Shown here: piece after piece, positions 41,601-46,617 of the stretch
Layout: every line of letters starts with the position of its first letter
How positions within the stretch are numbered: position 1 is the first letter of the stretch
Origin: Odobenus rosmarus divergens
Taxonomy: Eukaryota; Chordata; Mammalia; Carnivora; Odobenidae
DNA length: 64,000 nt
Assembly: GCF_000321225.1 (NCBI RefSeq)
Contig: NW_004451412.1
Location: 566,352 to 630,351 of the forward strand
Direction: 5' to 3'
Position numbers and translations under genes: made by a program
Notes under the pieces: generated by a model
Told to the model about the DNA's origin: nothing
Seen by the model: the letters and a program-made list of their open reading frames with translations, nothing else
Database searches by the model: none

Positions 41601-44600
41601 TACATAAGTCTAGTCCAACAGATGAGAAAACAGACTCAAAAGTTAGGAGACTTGCCCAAGATCAAACTGATGTTGGAAAACTGGCACTAGGTTTCAAGTC
41701 TTATGTTAAGGAGCTATTTCCAATTTTGACCAGAATGACAAAGCAGTAGTACTCTGAAACTCTACTGGGGATAGATAAGTCCTGCTTCAAACTAATGCAA
41801 AAAGCAAAGTTATAGATAATAGCGTAACTTGGAAGAATTGAAAACACTTATGATTTAAAATTGAGAACCATTAAATTACAAAAGTAACTGAATTAAAAAG
41901 TCTTTCAAAGCCCAAGACTGGTACAATTAGCAAGGACAGTTTTAACATAAGTCACTTCCCCAACCGAGGGTATAGAAAACACTATAGAAATGGGACGTAT
42001 TTGGGCGCCTGGGTGGCTCAGTTGGTTAAGTGACTGCCTTTGGCTCAGGTCATGATCCCGGAGTCCCGGGATCAAGTCCCACATCGGGCTCCCTGCTGAG
42101 CAGGGAGTCTGCTTCTCCCTCTGAACATCTTCCCTCTCATGCTATCTCTCATTCTCTCTCACTCTCAAATCTCTATCTCTCATTCTCTCTCTCTCAAATA
42201 AATAAATAAAATCTTAAAAAAAAAAAAAAGAAATGGGACGTATTTGGTCATTATTACTAAGAGATGAAAATCAAAATAAAGTTATCCCCAGTCTTAAATT
42301 TGGCAACTCCAAGCAAGTTCTCTGATAACCTATTCCTGTGTACTCCAACAAACTTAAATGAAGACAACTGGAAACTAATTCCATAGAGGTTGTCTGAGGG
42401 CATCTCTTTCTCACAAGTACCTTTCTAGCGATAATATTATATACTCTATTTACAGGACCAGTGTCTGTATCTCTTAAGAAAACTGCTCCTGAGATCACTG
42501 CAAATAGGTTTCCTCAAAGCATAACAGAACGAAAAGATTCTACAGAATGTTTCTACAGAAAGGAAACCCCCTACATGATCCAACTTCATCAGGTAAATAT
42601 CAAAATTTTTAGAAGTATGAAAATGTTTATCAGTTGTAGGGTTCAATTCCTAACCCAGGGAAATGATAATTCACTTCTGGGGTGGGCATTTTCATCTCCT
42701 AATTAACCAAGGAAAGGCTAACTAATTGATTCATGAGATAAATCTGTGAAATTTTAATAACTCCTTTTATGGAATCTTCAAAATATGTCCATGTCATTCT
42801 AGTCTCCAAAAAATCCTGCCTGTAGTTGAAACGTGAAGATTTCTGATCTAAAAAGGTGTGTGTGGTTTGTTCAGAACTCTGCAAACCACTGAACCAAAGT
42901 TTTTAGGACTTAAAAAGCATGTGGTGATTATATGTATCTGTCATGAACATGCATACACACAGAGTTTGCATCTAAAGAGCTCACTGAAAATGTTAAATTC
43001 CCCAACAGAAAGTAGAGCTATGGAATAAATCTCCAAATCACCAGAACTACTAGAAAGAAGTATTTCTGAATGAACCCATCTGGATTAAGTATCCAGCGCG
43101 TGACTAGTAATTGGCGTTCTATTTGTATTTAAATGAAATACATAATATAACTTTCAGGTACTCTATTATCCCTGAGGTGAGACTAAATTTTTTATTTATT
43201 TTTATTTTTTAAAAAGATTTTATTTATTTGACAGAGAGAGAGAGCACAAGCAGGGGGAGCGGCAGGCAGAGGGAGAGGGAGAAGCAGGCTTCCCACTGAG
43301 CAGGGAGCCCAATGTGGGGCTCGATCCCAGGACCTTGGGACCACGACCTGAAGACGCTCAACTACTGAGCCACCCACGCGCCCTGAGAGTAAATTTTTTA
43401 GATCAGATTATACCTAAGACAAATACAATGCAAAAGTGATAGCAATCTCACCTTCTAGATTCCATGTTTTAGGAAGATAATGTGTAAGAGGTAAATTCCT
43501 TTATCAAAAAGGAAAAAAAAAACCCAACAGAATCCTGTTACTATTGTTTTAAAACAACTAAGTATTGAGTGGAAGGAGGTGAGGAGATAGAGCCTTCTGC
43601 AACAGACCACCACTTACAAGTGTACAGCGCATTTAACTGTACTGTGTATTAAGTTATGACAACTTATCTGGGTATCCAGTTTTAACATTCCTTGATTCAA
43701 TGCCATAGAAAAATATTAGTTTTTAATCTTTGAATCCTACGGACTAGTTCAGAGTAGCAGAAGATTTTTATCTTCGAGACATTAGGGAATTTCATCATTC
43801 TTCCAATCAAATCAGTTCCTCTAAAGGGTGAGGACTTTTGCTAATTCAAAATTTTTAATTGGATGAATTTATGGGGGAGAACCAGTCTTCTCAGTGCACC
43901 TTAATGATTCTATGTCTACAAAACGAAAATCTTAAACAAATAGTTTTCCATTAATACATTCGTTCCCCAGAAACTACTGGGTTCCTTGCCGCTGTTATTG
44001 AAGGTCAATTTTCAAAACCAGTTTAACAAAGACTTATTTCAGATTAGCAGCCTCAGAGAATCCATTTATTATTGCTATTATCATATAATTACATTTTTAT
44101 TGCTATCTTGTACTGTCCAATCCTTAATTCTTTCACATAAAAGCAACTACAGAAAAGTGCATGTAGCTAGAAATCAAGTTGTATTCATTAAACAAACAAA
44201 CAAACAAAACAAACCGTTTTTCTTCTGGCACATATTTAAAGGAGAGACTGAAGATCCTCTTCCCTTCACAGAATATCCAAAATAACTTATCCTAAGAATG
44301 TTATAAACTAATGTTGCTCTGAACTACCATATAAGTAGGTTTTAGTTTGTTCTTGGATTATATATCTAATCTTCTCAAAAAATGTACAGTATTTTAAAAC
44401 AAGATCTCTTTTAGGGTCAACCCACAATTATCCAGGACCAGAGTCATTCAAGTTAAAAATATTCTTTTTGATTCAACGCAGACTCTAAGTTACTCTCAGC
44501 TCTTTAAAGAAGTACATAAGACGTGAAACTAAAGTATTTGCCACTCTGAAAAGATCAAAAAGACTACTTGCAATCCAAGTTTGGTGAGGGGAAGCAGATC

Positions 44601-45732
44601 ATTTGGAATGCATTTATACTTGTAGCTCCCATATTGCTGATAAATGTTACTGCCAAGTTCCTTAAACTGTTCTAAAAGTTATTGCTGCAGTATTGCCTTA
44701 TGAAAACTTTGTAATACTTTCAGTGATAATGTCAAACCTACATTTATATCAAATGCCAGGTAATAAGAAATGGAAGGATCACGGAAGGCAAGTTATTTTT
44801 TAACTCAAAGGGATCTACCAATTTTTCCAAAAATCAATATGTATCTAGTCATACAGGAACTGCTCCCCTTTCCCTCTTTTAAATAAGTGAGTTACTTTTT
44901 GGCATCTTCTTACTACAACCTTTTCCTTCATTATCTGAAATCCGTGACTCTTTTGCAGATGCACTATTTCCTGTGACTGGTTTATTTTCAGTTAGTTTGT
45001 ATGAGAACTACAACCGGGACTTCCTTTTGAATATCAACTAGCTCTATTTCCTGGGGTTTGAACTCTAGAATCCCTAAATTCTCATAGCTATGACTACGTT
45101 CACATCTACAATTTGCTCAAAAGCTCTGCCCTTGCAAACAAAAGCTTGTGGTGGTCGAAGGCTCCGCGAGAACACCTCAAGGTGTTGTAGGTCCTGGACC
45201 AGCAGCCACCCCACACAAACCTTCACAAAAGCAGCTCCAGGCTCTGCAAGATTAAAACGGGCAAGTAGTGGGAGAAGTCCCGATTCGGCCAACCCTAGCG
45301 AACCGGAGTCTTACAAATTGGCCAGACTCATGAGGGGTGCACACAACCGCAGAAGGGGGGAAAAGCCCCTAAAGAGCATCAAGGGTTTGGGGGGAGAAGC
45401 AAGTCCAGGGATGCAAGGTGGTGCCCGCGCACGCCTTGGCAACCTAGTTGATGCCACAAGCAGTTATCAATCCAAGCAATAGAGGTCGGTCTCCAGGCCC
45501 TCAGGCGCACAGGAGATCGCTAACTCGGGCCGCGGGAAACGGCTTGGGCTGAAGGAGAGAGAAGCACACGCGCCGCCACCCCCACCCCTCAGCCGGTTGC
45601 TCACCGGTGCTGCAGCCCCACGAGTCCCAGAGTGATCACATGCGGCACATCTAGCTGCGTGGGCCACTCTCCTGAGGCGATGCACCCGAATACGCCACAT
45701 TCCTCTCGGATTCCCAACTCCTCCAGCTCCAT
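11296..45732 (-). CDS. PPAT: Amidophosphoribosyltransferase, complete, 11 coding exons
   Basis: Cytosolic glutamine PRPP amidotransferase, the committed step of de novo purine synthesis (PRPP + glutamine to phosphoribosylamine). Joining the 11 exons gives 1,554 nt, 517 residues plus stop, the length known for the mammalian enzyme. The start ATG at 45,732-45,730 opens [12 protein letters not shown]: an 11-residue propeptide and then Cys12, the N-terminal nucleophile of the class II glutaminase domain (about 12-260). The phosphoribosyltransferase half carries the PRPP loop [12 protein letters not shown] around residues 387-398. Four cysteines at 280, 426, 503 and 506 match the known 4Fe-4S ligands. 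All introns have GT-AG ends and compatible phases. No frameshift or missing catalytic residue was seen. It is divergent from PAICS with 869 bp between start codons. Intron 1 (25 kb) contains an opposite-strand gene. Confidence 0.97.
11636..11838 (+). mobile_element. Can-SINE
   Basis: PPAT intron 10; flanked by AAAAGGGGGAGGGGG-type repeats. Confidence 0.92.
11995..12165 (+). mobile_element. MIR-like element
   Basis: Diverged MIR order: GGTTCAAATATAAGCTC, CTATAAGATAAGGGAAAC, TTCCTGGCAAAGAGTAAATG. PPAT intron 10. Confidence 0.45.
12772..12892 (-). CDS. PPAT: PPAT coding exon 10 (residues 413-453)
   Basis: 121 nt encoding [20 protein letters not shown] and onward to KYLG. Cys426 is the second iron-sulfur ligand. 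Acceptor TCCAAG, donor GTAGGT. Confidence 0.95.
12953..13141 (+). mobile_element. Can-SINE
   Basis: PPAT intron 9, 60 bp upstream of exon 10; older body with CATGGAGCCTGCCTAAGATT. Confidence 0.9.
13207..13422 (-). mobile_element. Can-SINE
   Basis: Flanked by CATAATTGCAATTAC / CATAATTACAATTAC. Confidence 0.9.
13907..14128 (-). CDS. PPAT: PPAT coding exon 9 (residues 339-412)
   Basis: 74 codons, phase 0 at both ends, encoding [19 protein letters not shown] through ESGAKE. It holds the PRPP-binding [10 protein letters not shown] loop. Acceptor TATCAG, donor GTAAGT. Confidence 0.97.
14738..14885 (+). mobile_element. Can-SINE, older short type
   Basis: Ends TGGCGTGGAGCCTGCTTAAA and (AAAT)n. PPAT intron 8. 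Confidence 0.85.
15229..15356 (-). CDS. PPAT: PPAT coding exon 8 (residues 296-338)
   Basis: 128 nt encoding [19 protein letters not shown] through the AGK that ends the exon in phase 0. It is the start of the phosphoribosyltransferase domain. Donor GTATTT. Confidence 0.96.
15717..15918 (+). mobile_element. Can-SINE, recent
   Basis: Perfect 17-bp duplication AAGAACTGCCACGTTTC on both sides. PPAT intron 7. Confidence 0.94.
15985..16136 (-). CDS. PPAT: PPAT coding exon 7 (residues 245-296)
   Basis: 152 nt encoding [13 protein letters not shown] through [16 protein letters not shown]. Cys280 is the first iron-sulfur ligand. Acceptor CCCAAG, donor GTAAAT. Confidence 0.96.
16688..16760 (-). CDS. 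PPAT: PPAT coding exon 6 (residues 221-245)
   Basis: 73 nt between acceptor TTTACAG and donor GTAAGT, encoding [18 protein letters not shown]. Both ends split codons and agree in phase with exons 5 and 7. Confidence 0.95.
17324..17469 (-). CDS. PPAT: PPAT coding exon 5 (residues 172-221)
   Basis: 146 nt between acceptor TTTCAG and donor GTAATG. It encodes [20 protein letters not shown] and [14 protein letters not shown], the end of the glutaminase fold. Confidence 0.96.
17573..17685 (-). CDS. PPAT: PPAT coding exon 4 (residues 135-172)
   Basis: 113 nt after acceptor AATAG, encoding [19 protein letters not shown] and onward to DWVAR. The Arg codon is split AG|G by the intron. Donor GTAATT. 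Confidence 0.95.
18010..18480 (+). pseudogene. Possible decayed processed pseudogene of unknown parent
   Basis: In PPAT intron 3. From 18,187 the plus strand reads [18 protein letters not shown], then ITIDMYRL, before a stop at 18,303-18,305. An upstream open patch reads [15 protein letters not shown]. The residue composition looks coding, but the frame is broken and I do not recognise the parent. It may be chance. Confidence 0.25.
19185..19330. mobile_element. MER5A-like fragment
   Basis: AGTACCTCAGAATCATCTTA and CCAGGTAATTCTAATACAG resemble MER5A. In PPAT intron 3. Confidence 0.4.
19428..19634 (-). CDS. PPAT: PPAT coding exon 3 (residues 66-134)
   Basis: 69 codons, phase 0 at both ends, encoding GMGLVNHVF through LRKK. 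It includes [11 protein letters not shown] and [10 protein letters not shown], the glutamine-binding core of N-terminal-nucleophile amidotransferases. Donor GTAAGT. Confidence 0.96.
19830..19925 (-). mobile_element. Small old L1 scrap
   Basis: CATAACATAAAATTAACCAT and the following CAATTCTATGGCATTTAATA match the reversed 3' region of L1M elements. Confidence 0.45.
20246..20312 (-). CDS. PPAT: PPAT coding exon 2 (residues 43-65)
   Basis: 67 nt between acceptor TTCACAG and donor GTATAT. It encodes [14 protein letters not shown] and the following residues of the glutaminase domain. It is too short to be found by ORF length and was located by its known protein sequence. Confidence 0.95.
20478..20710 (+). 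mobile_element. MIR
   Basis: Contains CATTTTACAGATAAGGACAC and the following GTAACTTGCCCAATGTTACA core typical of MIR. Just upstream of PPAT exon 2 on the map. Confidence 0.7.
21896..22283 (+). CDS. Nested gene exon A: start and Myb/SANT-like domain 1
   Basis: Encodes [18 protein letters not shown] and the rest of domain 1, including [19 protein letters not shown]. It ends ACT GAA G before donor GTAAAA. An acceptor-like TTTCCAG lies at 21,882, so a 5' untranslated exon may be spliced just upstream of the ATG. Confidence 0.75.
21896..42592 (+). CDS. Nested gene with three Myb/SANT-like domains, 3' end uncertain
   Basis: Seven exons on the plus strand, all inside PPAT intron 1, join into 1,569 nt (523 codons) with no stop. 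The ATG at 21,896 (A at -3, G at +4) follows an in-frame TAG at 21,842-21,844. Exon lengths are 388, 435, 90, 81, 372, 66 and 137 nt. Each internal junction is phase 1 with GT-AG ends. Three homologous domains lie near residues 6-95, 153-243 and 355-440, each starting GKHW and sharing RDWKQCR, KYKNLK and spaced tryptophans. These are typical of Myb/SANT-like or trihelix domains, as in ZSCAN20, ZSCAN29 and MSANTD proteins. Linkers are acidic or Ser/Thr-rich. No zinc finger is seen. A DNA-binding role is inferred from the family. No gene symbol is known to me at this site. The last exon ends in phase 0, so the C terminus is either read-through or one more exon. Confidence 0.8.
23583..23633 (+). 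repeat. (TC)n/(GT)n compound microsatellite
   Basis: About 35 nt of TC repeats run directly into about 14 nt of GT repeats, within PPAT intron 1. Confidence 0.9.
25192..25358 (+). mobile_element. Can-SINE with internal deletion
   Basis: Flanked by AGTTTCAGTTTA; lacks part of the GGGATCGAGCCCCGCATC segment. Confidence 0.88.
26480..26718 (-). mobile_element. Can-SINE
   Basis: Older diverged reverse copy with a long GA-rich body. Confidence 0.82.
28060..28190. mobile_element. MER5A-like hAT element
   Basis: Inverted ends: TTCTCAGACCTGACTGCACA on the left, CCCCAGGAGATACTAATATG on the right, as in MER5A. Confidence 0.5.
28631..29065 (+). CDS. Nested gene exon B: Myb/SANT-like domain 2
   Basis: 145 codons' worth of sequence between acceptor CCAATACAG and donor GTAGGA, phase 1 at both ends. 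Residues 153-243 form domain 2 ([17 protein letters not shown] through a conserved [14 protein letters not shown]). An acidic tail ending TEEDQTG follows. Confidence 0.78.
29912..29975 (+). pseudogene. Decayed duplicate of nested gene exon C
   Basis: About 64 nt closely resembling exon C (30,594-30,683), including the acceptor-like cag before it. The shared path is ATTGCTNGAGATNCAGCTGA and later GTCAGAAGACCT. A 2-nt deletion relative to exon C puts it out of frame, and it ends in TAG. No donor is kept. Most simply a tandem exon copy that lost function. Confidence 0.5.
30085..30282 (-). mobile_element. Can-SINE
   Basis: Reverse copy lying between the decayed exon copy and exon C of the nested gene. 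Confidence 0.92.
30283..30490 (-). mobile_element. Can-SINE
   Basis: Directly abuts the preceding copy through a (GTTT)n tail; ends 104 bp before exon C. Confidence 0.9.
30594..30683 (+). CDS. Nested gene exon C: acidic linker
   Basis: 90 nt between acceptor TTCACACAG and donor GTAAAA, phase 1 at both ends, open in the required frame ([20 protein letters not shown] and on). Too short for an ORF screen. A decayed copy lies at 29,912-29,975. Confidence 0.6.
31035..31120. mobile_element. MER5-like scrap
   Basis: Short match to the MER5 core (CAGCATCATCTGGGAACTCA, then TTGAGAAACACGG). Confidence 0.35.
31888..32015 (-). mobile_element. Can-SINE, older short type
   Basis: Reverse copy with CACCCAATGTGGGGCTTGAA and no CT-rich body. 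Confidence 0.8.
32187..32340 (+). mobile_element. Can-SINE, older short type
   Basis: Tail of (AAAC)n then (AAAT)n. Confidence 0.82.
32490..32692 (-). mobile_element. Can-SINE
   Basis: Flanked by AAAAGTAATTTTTT on both sides. Confidence 0.92.
32744..32943 (+). mobile_element. Can-SINE
   Basis: Flanked by AAGATTCTTACTT; contains a G-rich GGGGCGGGGGGCGGGG expansion in the body. Confidence 0.92.
32970..33120. mobile_element. MER5A-like fragment
   Basis: Ends resembling GAGCTGTGGACC and GATTGAAAACCACAGCT form a diverged inverted pair as in MER5 elements. Confidence 0.35.
33250..33620 (+). mobile_element. Can-SINE split by another SINE
   Basis: Head and body 33,250-33,413, tail 33,592-33,620. 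Flanked by AAAAAATGCATAACTAA / AAAAAATGCATGACTAA. Confidence 0.88.
33414..33591 (-). mobile_element. Can-SINE inserted head-on in the tail of another
   Basis: Reverse orientation; target duplication AGAAATAAA taken from the tail of the host SINE (33,405-33,413 and 33,592-33,600). Confidence 0.9.
34125..34332 (+). mobile_element. Can-SINE, first of a tandem pair
   Basis: Complete copy; the spacer to the next copy resembles its left flank CTTAAAG. Confidence 0.92.
34343..34537 (+). mobile_element. Can-SINE, second of a tandem pair
   Basis: Followed by AGAATAATCTTAAA, which also precedes the first copy at about 34,112. Confidence 0.92.
35104..35222 (+). mobile_element. Can-SINE, older short type
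   Basis: Head GCGCCTGGCTGACTTAAGTC and end GGGTGCAGAGATTGCTTAAA. Confidence 0.8.
35630..35808 (-). mobile_element. Can-SINE
   Basis: Flanked by TGAGTTCTATCTTTT / TGAGTTCTATTTTTC. Confidence 0.92.
35842..35998 (+). mobile_element. Can-SINE with internal deletion
   Basis: Lacks the segment after GGGTCCTGGGATC; flanked by AAACTGTCTCCTA / AAACTGCCTCCTA. Confidence 0.9.
36139..36336 (-). mobile_element. Can-SINE
   Basis: Flanked by TGAATAAGGGCAGTGTT on both sides. Confidence 0.93.
37430..37597 (+). mobile_element. Can-SINE
   Basis: Diverged; flanked by AATGTCCCAG. Confidence 0.86.
38147..38333 (-). mobile_element. Can-SINE
   Basis: Flanked by AGGTTACAGTT / AGGCTACAGTT. Confidence 0.88.
38411..38592 (+). 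mobile_element. Can-SINE, recent
   Basis: Perfect duplication AAAAGTAAATTTGAG on both sides; ends about 60 bp before nested gene exon D. Confidence 0.93.
38652..38732 (+). CDS. Nested gene exon D: linker
   Basis: 81 nt between acceptor TTTTCTGACAG and donor GTACAG, phase 1 at both ends. It is open in frame and encodes [19 protein letters not shown] and on. Support is splice sites plus phase agreement only; there is no known domain. Confidence 0.6.
38766..38905 (+). mobile_element. Can-SINE, older short type
   Basis: Begins 33 bp after the donor of nested gene exon D. Confidence 0.84.
39201..39572 (+). CDS. Nested gene exon E: Myb/SANT-like domain 3
   Basis: 372 nt between acceptor TTTATAG and donor GTAACC, phase 1 at both ends. 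Domain 3 begins [18 protein letters not shown] and contains [18 protein letters not shown]. It is clearly paralogous to domains 1 and 2 and is intact. Confidence 0.78.
39902..39967 (+). CDS. Nested gene exon F: short basic linker
   Basis: 66 nt between acceptor TTTGTTTTAAG and donor GTAAGA, phase 1 at both ends. It encodes [20 protein letters not shown]. The KRK cluster could serve a nuclear localisation signal, which is inference. Confidence 0.6.
40625..41085 (-). mobile_element. Old L1 3' fragment, antisense
   Basis: Contains the reversed L1 landmarks around GTAGAATATTCCATTATATG and GGGCTATTATAAATAACGCT. Lies between nested gene exons F and G. Confidence 0.6.
41095..41235 (+). mobile_element. 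MIR fragment
   Basis: MIR-like CAGTTCTAAGCACTTTACAT core with TTTTTAGAGGAGGAAA downstream. Confidence 0.5.
42003..42231 (+). mobile_element. Can-SINE, recent, with internal duplication
   Basis: Flanked by the perfect repeat GAAATGGGACGTATTTGG. The segment CTCTATCTCTCATTCTCTCT is partly duplicated in the body. Confidence 0.93.
42456..42592 (+). CDS. Nested gene exon G: C-terminal region
   Basis: Acceptor CTATTTACAG; the frame stays open from [19 protein letters not shown] to IQLHQ, where donor GTAAAT gives a phase 0 end. Without splicing the frame continues to TAA at 42,704-42,706 (560 residues in all). With splicing to an acceptor at 43,001-43,008 it ends at TAG 43,051-43,053 (537 residues). 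Confidence 0.55.
43009..43053 (+). CDS. Possible last coding exon of the nested gene
   Basis: A phase 0 acceptor (TTCCCCAACAG) is followed by 14 open codons [14 protein letters not shown] and a TAG. An AATAAA overlaps this frame at 43,024-43,029. A 14-codon frame can easily arise by chance, so this is only an alternative to read-through of exon G. Confidence 0.25.
   Translation, partial: KVELWNKSPNHQNY
43187..43385 (-). mobile_element. Can-SINE
   Basis: Flanked by GAGACTAAATTTTTT / GAGAGTAAATTTTTT; lies 3' of the nested gene. Confidence 0.91.
43390..45480. other. PPAT intron 1 end, no recognised feature
   Basis: Free of obvious SINEs; AT-rich until about 45,100, where CpG content rises towards the promoter. 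An open frame at 45,090-45,482 reflects GC content, not a known protein. Confidence 0.4.
45605..45732 (-). CDS. PPAT: PPAT coding exon 1 (residues 1-43)
   Basis: Starts at the ATG of MELEELG and ends CACCG before donor GTGAGC. It contains the propeptide and catalytic Cys12. The downstream intron interrupts an Arg codon (phase 2). The frame stays open upstream of the ATG but contains no earlier ATG back to at least 45,885. Confidence 0.96.
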
Positions 45733-45917
45733 GTCGCTGCCGAAAACACGTGGAGGGACCTGCCGCCGCAGCAGGGGCCTGAGCACCAACCAGCTGTCCG
45801 CTCGGCCCGTACGCCTCAGAGGCTCGCTTCCTTCCCCAGCCGCTCGACCCTCGCTACTGCGGCGGCGCGCGCTTTCCCAAAGCAAGCGTGATTAGCGCTC
45901 CCCCGCTGCACACCCTG

Positions 45918-45942
45918 CCCCGCCCCCTCAGGATGCACCAAT
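45918..45942. promoter_or_regulatory. GC box and CCAAT box
   Basis: CCCCGCCCCCT at 45,918-45,928 fits an Sp1/KLF site and CCAAT at 45,938-45,942 fits NF-Y. They are about 190-210 bp upstream of the PPAT ATG. Confidence 0.5.
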
Positions 45943-46335
45943 GAGCGAGGAGGGAGGGAGAGGCTCCGTGGCTGAGAGGAGGAGTCACAGACGCCTGGGG
46001 TGGAGCTAGTCCTCCGCCGGATCCCTATGGGAAACTACTTTTTCTACACATGGCAATCTCCGTTATTTTCTAACACCCAAGACTGGGGTGATGAGAGTAG
46101 TAGTGTTAACGTCATTTCTGTCCCAGAGGATGTAAACTTTGTATGGCCCTCCTCACATGCTTTCCCCCGGCCGTCACTACTTGGTACGCTCCAACCTATG
46201 AACCGCTCTCGCAGCGGAGAAAGTAGCCGGTCAGCGAGCCTCTGTAGAATCGGGAGGGGCCGCCAGTGCGCGCCACTTTTCGCCTCTTCTGGAACAGCGC
46301 CCGCGCACAGGGGTGAAGGGGACGTCCTGTGTCTC

Positions 46336-46347
46336 TGCGCCTGCGCG
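46336..46347. promoter_or_regulatory. NRF1-like site in the shared promoter
   Basis: TGCGCCTGCGCG differs at one base from the palindromic consensus TGCGCATGCGCR. It lies 255 bp upstream of the PAICS ATG. Confidence 0.55.
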
Positions 46348-46601
46348 GCGGGAAGCCTCGCGGGTAGAGCTAGCTCGCAAAATCGAAGTTGCTCTTGGGC
46401 GGCAGGGACCTCCGGGGTTCGGTGGCGGCTGTGTTGCTAGCGGAGAGCGCGTGTGGGCACTCAGGAATACTAGGCCTGGCCGGGGGTGTGTCTGTGGGCC
46501 GCCTTCCCTCCCCCGCCACGTGAGCCTCTCTGACCACTCCTCTTTTCCAGAGTCTTGCCAGTCTTCCCAGCGCGGCCGCTGCCCCCAGCCCACGCAGGAT
46601 A

Positions 46602-46617
46602 ATGGCGACAGCTGAGG
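46602..46617 (+). CDS. PAICS: PAICS coding exon 1 (MATAE)
   Basis: Only 16 coding nt: ATG GCG ACA GCT GAG G before donor GTGAGT. The split Val codon is completed by TA of exon 2. Confidence 0.93.

Noticed and set aside
45090..45482. 130-codon plus-strand frame before the promoter
   Set aside because: Low-complexity composition, no recognisable domain, explained by rising GC content.
45733..45885. In-frame N-terminal extension of PPAT of about 51 codons
   Set aside because: The frame is open, but its upstream start is a TTG with no ATG before MELEELG. The known protein begins at 45,732, and an extension is probably just GC-rich 5' UTR.
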